From the NCBI GenBank assembly GCA_000754445.1, contig JNSD01000002.1, forward strand, positions 143,210-207,209: a stretch of 64,000 nt of DNA, in the 5' to 3' direction. Shown here piece by piece: positions 30,622-40,332 of this stretch (position 1 is the first letter of the stretch; each line of letters begins with the position of its first letter). A program made the translations under genes and the position numbers. The stretch is from an actinobacterium acMicro-4. GTDB lineage: Bacteria > Actinomycetota > Actinomycetes > Actinomycetales > Microbacteriaceae. The notes under the pieces are model-generated. The model saw only the letters and a list, made by a program, of their open reading frames with translations, had not been told where the DNA came from and did not search any database.

Positions 30622-31041
30622 CTAGGCGGTTGGGTGTGTCTCGGCTATCGCCGCGAGGATTCCGTGAACAAAGCCCCCGGAGGCTTCAGTGCTCAACTCG
30701 CCGGCCATGTCGACGGCCTCAGAAATCACCACCGCAGTTGGCACCTCGGGGTTGTGAAGAATCTCCCATGCTGCAAGCCTGAGTAAGGACCTGTCAACGC
30801 TAGGCATGCGATCTAGTGGCCAGGTGGTGCTGGTGCCAGAGAGCACACGATCGATTTCCTCGCGGTGGTCGATAACTCCGGAGACAATCTGTCTGGCATA
30901 GTCCCAACTAGAAGCCCGCTGGAGGTCGTGTGCCGCGTGCTCGGTAGCTGCGACAAGAGCGTCGGCCAAATCCACGTCGGCGACGTCAGCGCTGAAGAGA
31001 ATATCGAGGGCTCTGCGTCGCGCTTTGCGCCTGGCACTCAC
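30622..31041 (-). CDS. nusB: Transcription antitermination factor NusB
   Basis: NusB binds boxA RNA with S10 to promote antitermination of rRNA operons. The 139-residue protein begins [19 protein letters not shown] and has the family [20 protein letters not shown] segment and [17 protein letters not shown]. It starts with GTG and overlaps efp by four bases. The 82-base gap to pyrR is the first break in the tight gene chain and holds the PyrR hairpin. Confidence 0.97.
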   Translation of the reverse strand: MSARRKARRRALDILFSADVADVDLADALVAATEHAAHDLQRASSWDYARQIVSGVIDHREEIDRVLSGTSTTWPLDRMPSVDRSLLRLAAWEILHNPEVPTAVVISEAVDMAGELSTEASGGFVHGILAAIAETHPTA

Positions 31042-31604
31042 TCGTCGGCCACGCGGCCCAGGTACTCCCCGGTTCGGGTATCGACCTTGACCGTGGTTCC
31101 CTGTTCCACGAAGAGTGGAACCTGGATTTCGTAACCGGTCTCGAGAGTTGCTGGCTTAGTCCCGCCCGTTGAGCGATCGCCCTGAAGGCCAGGTTCGCTG
31201 TAGGTGATGAGCAGAGTGACCGAGGCAGGAAGGTCAATGTAGAGAGCTTCGCCCTCGTGCATGGCAATGGTTGCAGCCTGATTGGACAGAAGGAAGTTAG
31301 CCGCATCACCGACGACCCCCCGGGGCACCGTGACCTGCTCGTAGCTGGCCTGGTCCATGAACACAAAGTCACTACCGTCCTCGTAGAGGAACGTGTAATC
31401 ACGACGATCCACAGTGGCGAAATCGATCTTGGTGCCCGCATTGAAGGTCTTGTCGACGACCTTCGCGGAGCGGACATTCTTGAGCTTCGTGCGCACAAAG
31501 GCACCACCCTTACCAGGCTTGACGTGTTGAAACTCCACCACAGCCCAGAGCTGTCCATCCAGATTCAGAACACTGCCGTTCTTGATATCGTTCGTCGTTG
31601 CCAT
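31038..31604 (-). CDS. efp: Translation elongation factor P
   Basis: EF-P rescues ribosomes stalled at polyproline. The 188-residue protein has three OB-like domains, with the tip loop [15 protein letters not shown] near residue 32, where the lysine may be modified, and the C-terminal signature [21 protein letters not shown]. No epmA or other modification gene is nearby. It sits four bases downstream of aroQ and overlaps nusB. Confidence 0.98.
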   Translation of the reverse strand: MATTNDIKNGSVLNLDGQLWAVVEFQHVKPGKGGAFVRTKLKNVRSAKVVDKTFNAGTKIDFATVDRRDYTFLYEDGSDFVFMDQASYEQVTVPRGVVGDAANFLLSNQAATIAMHEGEALYIDLPASVTLLITYSEPGLQGDRSTGGTKPATLETGYEIQVPLFVEQGTTVKVDTRTGEYLGRVADE

Positions 31605-31608
31605 GGGA

Positions 31609-32052
31609 TTACCTTCCTAACAGAGTCATCATCTGGGTCATCGCGAGCCGATACGAGTCAGCACCAAACCCAAGGATTACACCCGTTGCCACACCGGAGA
31701 TCACAGAACGATGACGGAACTCCTCGCGGGAATGAGGATTGGACAGGTGCACCTCGATGAGTGGCAGGCCAGCACTGGTCACCATTGCACACGCGTCGCG
31801 AATGGCGTAGGAGTAGTGAGTGAACGCCGCGGGGTTGAGGATTACTCCCATGCGAGCGTCCAGCGCCTCGTGAAGAAACCCCATGAGTGTCGCCTCGTCA
31901 TCAGTCTGTTCGAAGCGCAGTGCCACATCCTCGGGAGCATCGGCACGAAGGATTGCTTCAATATCGGCAAGACTTAACGAGCCGTAGATTTCGGGCTCCC
32001 GAGACCCCAAACGACCCAAATTCGGGCCGTTGAGAATGAGCACGCTGTTCAC
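31609..32052 (-). CDS. aroQ: 3-dehydroquinate dehydratase, type II
   Basis: AroQ dehydrates 3-dehydroquinate in the shikimate pathway. The 147-residue type II protein has [20 protein letters not shown] with the catalytic tyrosine, [15 protein letters not shown] and [15 protein letters not shown]. It starts with GTG. It is nine bases after aroB, placing steps 2-7 of the pathway next to each other (aroB, Q, E, K, C) apart from aroA and the DAHP synthase. Confidence 0.97.
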   Translation of the reverse strand: MNSVLILNGPNLGRLGSREPEIYGSLSLADIEAILRADAPEDVALRFEQTDDEATLMGFLHEALDARMGVILNPAAFTHYSYAIRDACAMVTSAGLPLIEVHLSNPHSREEFRHRSVISGVATGVILGFGADSYRLAMTQMMTLLGR

Positions 32053-32061
32053 ACAGCTAGC

Positions 32062-33156
32062 CTACTGTGCCGACTGGCCAAGCTCGGCATACGCCGCAAA
32101 GAGCACAGATTCATCAGGAATCGCGAGAACCCGAGGCTTTCCAATTGCGTCCAAGACCACAAACCGCAGCACCCCGCCGCGGGCTTTCTTGTCTTTCTGC
32201 ATGGTCGCGAGCAAAGTCCGCCAGCGATCCGGTGGATAGGTCACGGGCAATCCCAAGGATTGCAGAATGCTGCGGTGGCGCTCAACGCTGGCATCATCAA
32301 GCCCTGCAACAATCCGTGAAAGCTCGGCAGCGAAAATCATGCCGATGGACACCGCGACACCGTGACGCCACTGGTAACGCTCAGCGTGTTCGATGGCGTG
32401 ACCAAGAGTGTGCCCATAGTTGAGAATTTCCCGGAGCCCCTGCTCCATGAAGTCATCTCCAACGACACGTGCTTTCACCGCAATGGCGCGCGCCAGCAAC
32501 TCTTCAAAGACTTCACTCGTCGTGTCAATCGCGAGCGTCGGGTCCTCTTCGATCAGCTCCAGAATGCGCGGGTCGGCAATGAAGCCAGCTTTCACAATTT
32601 CTGCGAATCCCGCCTTCACCTCGTTCTCCGACAGACCACCGAGAACGTCGGGGTCCACTAGCACGGCGTGTGGCGCGTAGAACGCGCCAACCAGGTTCTT
32701 GCCCTCTTGGGTGTTAACTCCCGTCTTCCCACCAATAGCGGCGTCCACTATGCCGAGCACAGTGGTGGGTATGTGCACCAGTGGCACCCCCCGAAGCCAG
32801 GTCGCCGCGACGAAGCCCGCAACATCAGTCGTCGCACCACCACCCAGTGAGACAATCACGTCGTTGCGGTGGAAATCGAGTTGGCCAAGGACGCCCCAAC
32901 AGAAGGACGCCACCTCAATGCGTTTTGCGCCCTCAGCGTCTGGCAATTCAGCGAGAAAGACTTCTTTGGCAGCAGATAAGCCCTCGCGAAGTCCCTCGGC
33001 AATAGTGGCGAGGGCCGGGGCGTGAATGATGAGAACTTTGTTCGCGTCACCGGGCAGATAATCAGCCACCTCGTGAATGACTCCTCGGCGCACAACGATG
33101 GGATAGTCGCCCTGGTGTGAATTCGACACCGTGATGGTAGTCGGGACCTCAGCCAT
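32062..33156 (-). CDS. aroB: 3-dehydroquinate synthase
   Basis: AroB cyclises DAHP to 3-dehydroquinate with NAD and a divalent metal. The 364-residue protein has the nucleotide-binding VSLGGGATTDVAGFVAATW, IPTTVLGIVDAAIGGKTGVN, and the metal-binding histidines in NYGHTLGHAIEH. It shares one base with aroK and is not fused to it. Confidence 0.98.
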   Translation of the reverse strand: MAEVPTTITVSNSHQGDYPIVVRRGVIHEVADYLPGDANKVLIIHAPALATIAEGLREGLSAAKEVFLAELPDAEGAKRIEVASFCWGVLGQLDFHRNDVIVSLGGGATTDVAGFVAATWLRGVPLVHIPTTVLGIVDAAIGGKTGVNTQEGKNLVGAFYAPHAVLVDPDVLGGLSENEVKAGFAEIVKAGFIADPRILELIEEDPTLAIDTTSEVFEELLARAIAVKARVVGDDFMEQGLREILNYGHTLGHAIEHAERYQWRHGVAVSIGMIFAAELSRIVAGLDDASVERHRSILQSLGLPVTYPPDRWRTLLATMQKDKKARGGVLRFVVLDAIGKPRVLAIPDESVLFAAYAELGQSAQ

Positions 33157-33665
33157 TAGGCCGCCTCACTTTTAATCCACGTGGCGATATCTTCCGCAAC
33201 AGTATCGAGTGGCGTGGTCGAGGTGTCGAAGGTTGCGCTAGCAACTTCTGCATACCATCCAGTTCTCGCCTCCACGAGTGCCACCCAGCTCTCCATGCCT
33301 CCCGCGAGCAGGGGGCGCCGTGCTGAATCTAACCGCGGAGCAACCGCTTCGGGGGATATCGAGATGAGCGCCACCCGATGCGCCCGAAGATCGGCTCGCG
33401 TGTCCGGGTTGATGACGGCTCCCCCACCGAGAGCCACAACACCGCTCGTTGCAAGAGCCTCAGTCACCGCTGCGCGCTCTTTCTCTCGAAAGGACGCCTC
33501 TCCCTCAGTGGCAAAGAGCGTGGGAATCGGGCCATAGCGACTAGTCACCATCGCATCGGTGTCAAGGAAATCGACCCCCAGAATCCTGGCTACTCTTCTG
33601 CCCAGCCGCGTCTTACCAGCAGCCGGTGGCCCCACGAGGACCACCACGGGCCCCGCTTCGGCCAT
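33156..33665 (-). CDS. aroK: Shikimate kinase
   Basis: AroK phosphorylates shikimate. The 169-residue P-loop kinase has VGPPAAGKTRLGRRVA (Walker A), the shikimate-binding LDTDAMV, the GEASFREKERAAV stretch and VALGGGAV. Its ends touch aroC and aroB by one base each, which implies strict translational coupling. Confidence 0.97.
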   Translation of the reverse strand: MAEAGPVVVLVGPPAAGKTRLGRRVARILGVDFLDTDAMVTSRYGPIPTLFATEGEASFREKERAAVTEALATSGVVALGGGAVINPDTRADLRAHRVALISISPEAVAPRLDSARRPLLAGGMESWVALVEARTGWYAEVASATFDTSTTPLDTVAEDIATWIKSEAA

Positions 33666-34861
33666 TAGCGGTGTCTGACCGGGGCAATCGCCTCGGGAAT
33701 CGAGTCGAGGTAGCCAGTCAGGTTGCGCTTAATTTCCGTGAGAGAGTCCCCGCCAAATTTCTCCACGAGAGCGTCAGCGAGCACGAGCATGACCATTGCC
33801 TCCGCGACAACACCAGCAGCGGGAACCGCACACACATCCGAGCGTTGGTGGTGGGCCACGGCTTCTTCGCCCGTGGTGGTGTCAATGGTGCGCAGCGCTC
33901 GGGGAACAGTCGAAATCGGCTTCATTCCAGCACGCACTCGTAGCACCCCGCCAGTGCTCATCCCGCCCTCAGTGCCGCCAGCGCGGTCACTGGTGCGAAT
34001 CACTCCATCGTCGGTGGCAACAATTTCGTCATGCGCAAGAGATCCACGGCGCCGAGTGGTGAGGAAGCCATCCCCCACCTCAACACCCTTGATCGCTTGA
34101 ATTCCCATGAGCGCACCAGCAAGCTTGGCGTCAAGGCGGCGATCCCAGTGCACATAGGACCCAAGGCCTGGCGGCAGACCGTAGGCAACAACTTCGACCA
34201 CCCCACCCAGGGTGTCGCCCTCTTGGTGGGCCGCATCAACCTCTGCAACCATCAGAGCCGCGGTCTCGGGGTGCGCGCAGCGAAGCGCGTCGTCGTCTAG
34301 ACGACCAACATCAGACGGCGTTGGCAACGCCACACCCTCAGGAACCGCCACTGGCCCGATGGCGACCGTGTGAGAGAGCACCTCAATACCAAGCTCACGG
34401 AGGAAGGCTCTCGCAACCGCACCCAACGCGACTCGAGCCGCTGTCTCGCGTGCGGATGCGCGCTCCAGAACTGGCCTCGAATCGTCAAAGCCATACTTCT
34501 GCATACCCGTGAGATCTGCGTGACCAGGACGCGGGCGAGTGAGAGCTGTGGCGCGGCCGCCGGTCAAGTCCTCAGCGGCAACCGGGTGTGGACTCATGAT
34601 GGTCTCCCACTTGGGCCATTCCGTATTGGCAATGCGCAGCGCCACCGGACCGCCTTGGGTTAACCCATGACGAATACCCCCCGAGAGAGACACCTCGTCT
34701 GCCTCAAACTTCATTCGAGCGCCTCGGCCGTAACCCAGACGACGCCTGGCGAGATCGTCCTGAACCATCTCCCGAGTGATGGGAACGCCGGCGGGAAAGC
34801 CCTCCACGAGAGCGATGAGTTCAGGGCCATGAGATTCACCCGCTGTCAACCAACGCAACAT
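33665..34861 (-). CDS. aroC: Chorismate synthase
   Basis: AroC makes chorismate from EPSP with reduced FMN; chorismate then feeds TrpE in this same window. The 398-residue protein has [18 protein letters not shown], the [16 protein letters not shown] basic segment, [20 protein letters not shown] and [13 protein letters not shown]. It is 30 bases downstream of aroE. Confidence 0.98.
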   Translation of the reverse strand: MLRWLTAGESHGPELIALVEGFPAGVPITREMVQDDLARRRLGYGRGARMKFEADEVSLSGGIRHGLTQGGPVALRIANTEWPKWETIMSPHPVAAEDLTGGRATALTRPRPGHADLTGMQKYGFDDSRPVLERASARETAARVALGAVARAFLRELGIEVLSHTVAIGPVAVPEGVALPTPSDVGRLDDDALRCAHPETAALMVAEVDAAHQEGDTLGGVVEVVAYGLPPGLGSYVHWDRRLDAKLAGALMGIQAIKGVEVGDGFLTTRRRGSLAHDEIVATDDGVIRTSDRAGGTEGGMSTGGVLRVRAGMKPISTVPRALRTIDTTTGEEAVAHHQRSDVCAVPAAGVVAEAMVMLVLADALVEKFGGDSLTEIKRNLTGYLDSIPEAIAPVRHR

Positions 34862-34891
34862 GTCACTATTCTTTCACGCCGGGGAGGGCTT

Positions 34892-35734
34892 CTAGGACGA
34901 CGGGAGCCCTACAGAGCGCTTCATCGCCTCCAGTACTTCCCCTTCTCCGGGAATTGGCTCGTTGGCATGTCCGTTTAAAAACCAGCGAATCTGGTGGAGC
35001 GCCTGATGAACCAACATCGACAGGCCCGAGATCACCAGCGCGGCCTCGCGCTGCCACAGAACCGCTGCCTGTGATGGCCAGGGGTGGTAGGCCACGTCAA
35101 GAAGCGCACTGCTCCGCAGGACTGTCAACTCTGGCACAAAGGGGAACTCAGCTCCACCGGGCAGAGTGCTCACCACAAGACCGGGAGAGGGAGCCTTCGC
35201 AACATCGTCCTGGTGGACGACGGTGACCTTGGCACCGCAGCTGCGCAGAACATCGGCAGTCGCGACAGCTCGCGCTGGCTCGCGGACGACCAGAACAATT
35301 CCCTGCGTTCCGCGGTTGGCAAGTGCGTAGCCGACCGCTCGCGCAGTTGCACCGGCTCCCACAATCCAGGCAATCTCTGCATGAACCCCGGCATCATCGA
35401 GTGCGCCCTCGACTCCTTGGGGGTCGGTGTTGGTCGCCACCGGGCCGTCACTAGTGAACGCCACCGTGTTGGCAACGCCCAATAGATCAACAACAGGGTC
35501 ATGGTGGGCAACCACTGCCAAAATCGCTTCCTTCAGAGGCATAGTCAGTGAGAGCCCTCTGGCACCCTCCCCCAGTTGGCTAAATGCTGGGACCAAGTCG
35601 GGCACCGCCACCTCACGAGCGCGATACTCCCAGTCAAGGCCGAGCTCTCGGTACGCCGCGGCATGAAGCGTGGGCGAAAGAGAGTGACTAATGGGCGAAC
35701 CCCACACCTCCGCCCAGGGTCTAGCAGTAGGCAC
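34892..35734 (-). CDS. aroE: Shikimate dehydrogenase
   Basis: AroE reduces 3-dehydroshikimate with NADPH. Motifs are GSPISHSLSPTLHAAAY at the N-terminus, the catalytic lysine in SLTMPLKEAIL and the nucleotide loop VGAGATARAVGYAL. The frame is open back to 35899 but that part overlaps mltG and has no similarity. I chose the GTG at 35734 (VPTARPWAEVWGSPIS), which gives 280 residues and a 14-base overlap with mltG; a GTG at 35755 is a second possibility. Confidence 0.93.
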   Translation of the reverse strand: MPTARPWAEVWGSPISHSLSPTLHAAAYRELGLDWEYRAREVAVPDLVPAFSQLGEGARGLSLTMPLKEAILAVVAHHDPVVDLLGVANTVAFTSDGPVATNTDPQGVEGALDDAGVHAEIAWIVGAGATARAVGYALANRGTQGIVLVVREPARAVATADVLRSCGAKVTVVHQDDVAKAPSPGLVVSTLPGGAEFPFVPELTVLRSSALLDVAYHPWPSQAAVLWQREAALVISGLSMLVHQALHQIRWFLNGHANEPIPGEGEVLEAMKRSVGLPSS

Positions 35735-36953
35735 TGTTCTCTTCGCTGGCGCGACACCATTCGAGCCACTGGTCACGGGCGCGATTGTGCTCTGCGTAGG
35801 TTTCGGAAAACACGGTTTCTCCCGTGCGCAGATCCACTGAGACGAAATACAGCCAACGGCCCTCGACCGGATTGACAGCTGCGTCAATGGCCAGTTCACC
35901 AGGAAGAGAAATCGGGCCGGGTGGCAGCCCGGAGATCACGTAGGTGTTGTAGGGATTCTCCTCATCCGCACGGTCAGCATCAGACGTGCCGGCACCGTCA
36001 TAGAGCCCAGTCCAGTACGTCACCGTCGCATCGGACTGTAGTGGCATCCCCACCTCCAGGCGGTTGGTGAAGACCCGGGACACCTTGTAGAAATCCTGCT
36101 CGAACCGCGCTTCGCGCTGAATCAGGCCAGCCATGGTGAGCACCTCGTGCCAGTCTTCCGGCGCGACGCCGCTCGCCTCCAAACGGCTCCTCATCTCCTG
36201 GACCAATCGGTCGACAATCTCGCTGGGGGTGACACCCGGCTCAAACGTGTAGGTAGATGGGAAAAGATAACCCTCCAGAGTCCCCGTGGGGCTATCGATG
36301 CCATAGGCAGCGGGATCTGCCACCGCATCGGCAAAGTCTGAGACCTCCAGGTCTGCTGCGGTGGCCATGATCTCGATGGCTTGCTCTAACGTTTTTCCCT
36401 CGGGAATCGTGAACGTGACCTCAACGCGGTTGGCAGGGTCGCGCAGTGCAGCAATCGCGCTCTCCCCCGACATCCCTGTAAGCAGTCGATAGGTGCCCGG
36501 TTGGAAAATAATGCTGGTATCGACTAGCAGAATTGAATACACGGCCTCGAAAGACGCGGTTACTCCAGCCTCGGCAAGCTTCCTCGCAACCGTTTCGCCG
36601 ATGTCCCCCGGAGAAACGACGATATCGATCGCGGGCTCTGCGCCCGAGCCCTCAAAATCAGCGATCTCTTCCTCAGCGAAGAAGTTCACCACCCGCTCGC
36701 CATATTCATTCCAGACCAGCCACACTCCCGAGCCGCTCAACACCAAGACCAGTATCGTCACAATCGCCCCGATGGACTTGCCGCCTGATTGCCGGGGCGG
36801 TTTTCTTTGCCGCAGCTCACGCCTGGCCGGGAGCGGCTCGCCAAAACCTTTGGGGACCTGCCCCGTCTGAGGAGTCTGCGGCGCCTGCGGGGTCTGGGGG
36901 GTCAGCGGAGGCAGTGTGCTGAAAATACGATCGAAGTCTGCATCATTCGTCAT
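35721..36953 (-). CDS. mltG: Endolytic murein transglycosylase MltG
   Basis: MltG cuts growing glycan strands in the membrane and terminates peptidoglycan polymerisation. The 410-residue protein has a cytoplasmic N-terminus with a TPQ-type repeat (residues 18-32), a basic patch, one transmembrane segment (about 58-78) and a LysM-like plus YceG catalytic domain outside. LEGYLFPSTYTF, the catalytic glutamate in MAGLIQREAR and NPYNTYVISGLPPGPIS are clear. It overlaps ruvX by 11 bases. Confidence 0.95.
   Translation of the reverse strand: MTNDADFDRIFSTLPPLTPQTPQAPQTPQTGQVPKGFGEPLPARRELRQRKPPRQSGGKSIGAIVTILVLVLSGSGVWLVWNEYGERVVNFFAEEEIADFEGSGAEPAIDIVVSPGDIGETVARKLAEAGVTASFEAVYSILLVDTSIIFQPGTYRLLTGMSGESAIAALRDPANRVEVTFTIPEGKTLEQAIEIMATAADLEVSDFADAVADPAAYGIDSPTGTLEGYLFPSTYTFEPGVTPSEIVDRLVQEMRSRLEASGVAPEDWHEVLTMAGLIQREARFEQDFYKVSRVFTNRLEVGMPLQSDATVTYWTGLYDGAGTSDADRADEENPYNTYVISGLPPGPISLPGELAIDAAVNPVEGRWLYFVSVDLRTGETVFSETYAEHNRARDQWLEWCRASEENSAYC
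36858..36902 (-). repeat. Five nine-base units coding TPQ-like repeats in MltG
   Basis: Codons 18-32 of mltG read TPQ-TPQ-APQ-TPQ-TGQ, five imperfect nine-base units in the cytoplasmic part before the transmembrane helix. Such a tract can gain or lose units by slippage without changing frame. Confidence 0.7.
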
Positions 36954-37407
36954 GGGTTTCCGGGTGGCCTAGCACGTACCCGCCTGGCACCCCCTGACTG
37001 CGTTCCACATCCAACGTATGTTGCAAAAGGATAACAGCGGCAACCTGGTCGACAACCAAGCGATGTGATCGTGACGATCGCCCCGCACTGTGAAGCGCAC
37101 TGATCGCTGACACTGTACTCAGACGCTCGTCGACCATGCGCACCGGAACGGGACCCAACGCGGCAATCTCACGCGCAAAAGCCTCGGCGTCCTCCGTCGA
37201 GGCTGTCCTTTCGCCCTGCAAGTTGATGGGTAGACCAACCACAACCTCGAGGGGCTGATACTCCTCAAGCAGACCAGAAATTTTCAGGAGGGCTGTGGCT
37301 CTCGCCACCGTCGCTACCGGCACGGCCATCGTTGCCTGCGGATCTGAGCGGGCAACACCCACTCGGGCCTGACCAACATCAATCCCCAGTCGGATGCCCT
37401 CGCGCAC
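36943..37407 (-). CDS. ruvX: RuvX/YqgF-type resolvase-like nuclease
   Basis: A 154-residue RNase H-fold protein of the RuvX (YqgF) family, implicated in 16S pre-rRNA processing and Holliday-junction cleavage in different bacteria. The acidic residues are in LGIDVGQARVGVARSD, VVGLPINLQG and RMVDERLST. It touches alaS by one base and precedes mltG, the standard alaS-ruvX-mltG-aroE order. Confidence 0.96.
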   Translation of the reverse strand: MREGIRLGIDVGQARVGVARSDPQATMAVPVATVARATALLKISGLLEEYQPLEVVVGLPINLQGERTASTEDAEAFAREIAALGPVPVRMVDERLSTVSAISALHSAGRSSRSHRLVVDQVAAVILLQHTLDVERSQGVPGGYVLGHPETHDE

Positions 37408-40070
37408 TAGGACTTACCCAACTCCACTACCACAGCATCGAGTGCGACCTGGAGCTGTGCGCCCTCGGGGCCGCCCCCTTGAGCAAGGCCTGGCTTGCCG
37501 CCGCCGCCACCACCCATAATCGCGGACGCCGTCTTCACGAGGTTGCCCGCGTGAACACCCCCCGCCACCGCGGCAGAATTCGCAGTGACAACAACGGTTC
37601 CCCTGCCCTCGGTGATGGCACCCAGCACGACCGCCGAAGGCGCATCACCAAGGCCGGAGAGAACGCTGGTCGCCAGTACTCGGATGTCATCGGCTCCGAG
37701 GCTCTCGGAGAGCGCTTGGCTAACCACGGCCACTCCTGAGATGTCACGAGCGCCCTTCACCAAAGCTGGCGCAAGAGCCCCGGTTGCCACCTGTGCGCTC
37801 TTGGCCACCTGGCGCTCGAGGGTTTTCACCTGACCCAATAGATCCTCAATGCGCCCAGGCAGTTCCTCCCTCGGGGTTTTGAGAAGCTGTGTGAGGCGGC
37901 GCACGATGGATTTTTCCACTGAGAAATCAGCAACGGCCGCGCTACCGACCAGTGCCTCAATACGACGCGCGGTCGAACTCACTGAACTCTCCCCGAGAAG
38001 CGTCACGACACCAATCTGGGAGGACCGACCAACGTGTGTGCCGGCACAGAGCTCTCTTGACCACGGTCCGCCAATGTCGACCATGCGGACAACGTCGCCG
38101 TATTTCTCCCCAAAGAGTGCCATCGCACCGGCAGCCTTAGCTTCCGCGACGGGCAAAATCTTGGTGGAGACTTCCAGGTCGTCCCGAATCGCCGTGTTGG
38201 TGATGTCAGAGATTGCACTCTGCGCGTCGTCAGAGAGCGCTTGGTTCCAGGAGAAATCAAGTCGCAGATAGCCGGGACGGTTAAGCGAACCGGCCTGTGT
38301 TGCGTGGGGACCAAGGGTGTCTCGAAGTGCGGCATGAATCAGGTGGGTTGCCGAGTGCGCTCGCGCCCCTTCGTAACGGGTCACGGGATCCACAACGGCC
38401 GTGACGCTCTCTCCCACACCAATCTCACCCTCGGCAACGCTCACGGTGTGACTGATGAGGCCTGGAACAGGCTTTTGAACATCAGAGACAACAGCCCTGA
38501 AACCCGGGCCTTCCAGGACTCCGTGGTCTGACACCTGACCGCCGGACTCCGCATAGAGAGGAGTCTCAGCAAGAATCACCTCGACAACTTGGCCCGAAAC
38601 CGCGCGGGTCACGGATTCGCCGTTAACCAGCAAGCCGAGCACGGTGGATTCCAGTTCCAGTAGCTCGTAGCCAGCAAAAACGGTCTCCCCGGAAGCACGA
38701 AACTCCCCATACACCGACACGTCCGCGCGTGTGCTTTTTTTGGATTTCGCATCCGTCTTGGCCCGATTCCGCTGAGCCAACATCAGAGTGTCAAAGGACT
38801 CCCGGTCAACAGTGAGGCCGGCCTCGGATGCCATTTCCAGAGTCAAGTCAATGGGAAACCCGTAGGTGTCGTGGAGCAAGAACGCTGTGTCCCCAGAGAG
38901 TGAGGTCTCACCCTTAGCAGTCGTGTCGGCCACAGCAAGATCAACGATGCTGGTGCCAGCCTCCAGAGTCTTCAAAAATGACTCCTCTTCGGCGATGGCC
39001 AGTTGACTAACCCGCGCAAACTCTGTGGCGACGTCGGGGTAACTCGCGGACATCGCGTCTCGTGAGGCCCCAAAGAGCTCGGGAAAACTCGGATCGTGGT
39101 AACCGAGGAGGCGCATCGAACGAATGCTTCGACGCAGCAGACGCCTGAGGACGTAGCCGCGTCCATCATTGGCCGGCACAACGCCATCGGTCATCAACAT
39201 CAGCGCAGACCGGATGTGGTCAGCGATGACCCTCATCCGAACGTCATCCTCACCAAGTGCGCCGTAGCGTCGCCCAGACAACTCACCCGCCTTATCAAGA
39301 ACCGGGCGGACCTGGTCAATCTCATACATGTTGGCCACGCCCTGCTTGAGGAAGGCGACGCGTTCCATGCCCATGCCGGTGTCAATATTCTTCTGGGGCA
39401 GTTCCCCGACAATGTCGAAATCAACTTTGCTCCGCACGTTGTCGATCAAGTACTGCATGAACACGAGGTTCCAGATTTCGATATACCGGGTGTCATCAAC
39501 AGCGGGGCCACCGTCTGGCCCGTGTTGCGCTCCTCGGTCGAAGTAGATCTCGGAACACGGGCCTGCAGGCCCTGGCTGGCCGGTTGACCAGTAATTGTCC
39601 TCACGTCCCATGCGCTGAATGCGCGACTCGGGGAGCCGAGCAACCGACTTCCAGATAGCGGCAGCCTCGTCATCGTCCTCGTAGACGGTGACCCAGAGTG
39701 CGCTCTCGTCGAACCCCAGACCGCCGTCGGACTCCGACATCGTCAGCAACTCCCAGGCGAACTCAATGGCTCCCTGCTTGAAATAGTCTCCGAAGGAGAA
39801 GTTGCCGTTCATTTGGAAGAACGTCCCGTGGCGTGTGGTCTTGCCTACCTCTTCAATGTCGAGGGTACGAATGCATTTTTGAACGCTCGTCGCCCTCGGA
39901 TACGGAGCGGGCACAACACCGGTGAGGTAGGGAATGAAGGGAACCATCCCCGCCACGGTGAACATCAGCGTGGGGTCGTCGCTCACCAGAGACGCGGAGG
40001 GGACAACGGTGTGTCCGCGGTCCCCGAAGTAGGTGAGCCACCGGCGCTGAATGTCTGCGGTTTCCATCAA
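37407..40070 (-). CDS. alaS: Alanyl-tRNA synthetase
   Basis: AlaS charges tRNA-Ala and edits Ser/Gly mischarging. The 887-residue protein has the class II catalytic domain (RWLTYFGDRGHTVVPSAS, FFQMNGNFSFGDYFKQ), the editing domain with zinc-binding HSATHLIHAALRD and CAGTH, and the C-Ala domain with GGGGGGKPGLAQGGG. SD-like GAAGAGAG lies about five bases before the ATG. No T-box leader is visible; the upstream 23 bases lead directly to a small gene. Confidence 0.98.
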   Translation of the reverse strand: MMETADIQRRWLTYFGDRGHTVVPSASLVSDDPTLMFTVAGMVPFIPYLTGVVPAPYPRATSVQKCIRTLDIEEVGKTTRHGTFFQMNGNFSFGDYFKQGAIEFAWELLTMSESDGGLGFDESALWVTVYEDDDEAAAIWKSVARLPESRIQRMGREDNYWSTGQPGPAGPCSEIYFDRGAQHGPDGGPAVDDTRYIEIWNLVFMQYLIDNVRSKVDFDIVGELPQKNIDTGMGMERVAFLKQGVANMYEIDQVRPVLDKAGELSGRRYGALGEDDVRMRVIADHIRSALMLMTDGVVPANDGRGYVLRRLLRRSIRSMRLLGYHDPSFPELFGASRDAMSASYPDVATEFARVSQLAIAEEESFLKTLEAGTSIVDLAVADTTAKGETSLSGDTAFLLHDTYGFPIDLTLEMASEAGLTVDRESFDTLMLAQRNRAKTDAKSKKSTRADVSVYGEFRASGETVFAGYELLELESTVLGLLVNGESVTRAVSGQVVEVILAETPLYAESGGQVSDHGVLEGPGFRAVVSDVQKPVPGLISHTVSVAEGEIGVGESVTAVVDPVTRYEGARAHSATHLIHAALRDTLGPHATQAGSLNRPGYLRLDFSWNQALSDDAQSAISDITNTAIRDDLEVSTKILPVAEAKAAGAMALFGEKYGDVVRMVDIGGPWSRELCAGTHVGRSSQIGVVTLLGESSVSSTARRIEALVGSAAVADFSVEKSIVRRLTQLLKTPREELPGRIEDLLGQVKTLERQVAKSAQVATGALAPALVKGARDISGVAVVSQALSESLGADDIRVLATSVLSGLGDAPSAVVLGAITEGRGTVVVTANSAAVAGGVHAGNLVKTASAIMGGGGGGKPGLAQGGGPEGAQLQVALDAVVVELGKS

Positions 40071-40093
40071 TCTCTCTTCTCGCGGTTGCTATC

Positions 40094-40249
40094 TCAACCG
40101 CGATACGACTGCCTAAAGCCCTCCGCAAAAGAGGAGATGGTGGCCCACACTCTGCTGAAGAACGCTCGGCCTTCCGGGCTCTGGTTCACCACGTGAGCAA
40201 GCACAAAGCCGGCGACAACCCCCACAAGAGCTGCTATGAAACGACCCAC
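40094..40249 (-). CDS. 51-residue membrane protein upstream of alaS
   Basis: Starting at the GTG at 40249 this gene codes for a single-span membrane microprotein: hydrophobic residues 3-19 (RFIAALVGVVAGFVLAHVV) then an amphipathic helical tail ending RQSYRG. AAGGAGG lies four bases upstream of this GTG, a far better start than one at 40282, which would lie inside the terminator. Similar short proteins sit between rpsD and alaS in other Actinomycetota; no function is known to me. It is the first gene after the rpsD terminator. Confidence 0.75.
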   Translation of the reverse strand: MGRFIAALVGVVAGFVLAHVVNQSPEGRAFFSRVWATISSFAEGFRQSYRG

Positions 40250-40280
40250 ATGTCCTCCTTCATCGTCCGCACCCAGGCCC

Positions 40281-40323
40281 AAAAAACACTGTGGTGGGGA
40301 AGCGTAAGCTCCCCCACCACAGT
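40281..40323 (-). terminator. Strong intrinsic terminator of rpsD
   Basis: Downstream of the rpsD stop on the minus strand, 40323-40308 pairs with 40303-40288 in a 16-position stem with one mismatch and a four-base loop. It is followed at once by a run of six U (40286-40281, after GUG). This is the clearest rho-independent terminator in the window. Confidence 0.93.
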
Positions 40324-40332
40324 AGAGGTTTT

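Noticed and set aside
35735..35899. N-terminal extension of aroE
   Set aside because: It lies within the coding sequence of mltG in another frame and does not resemble AroE.
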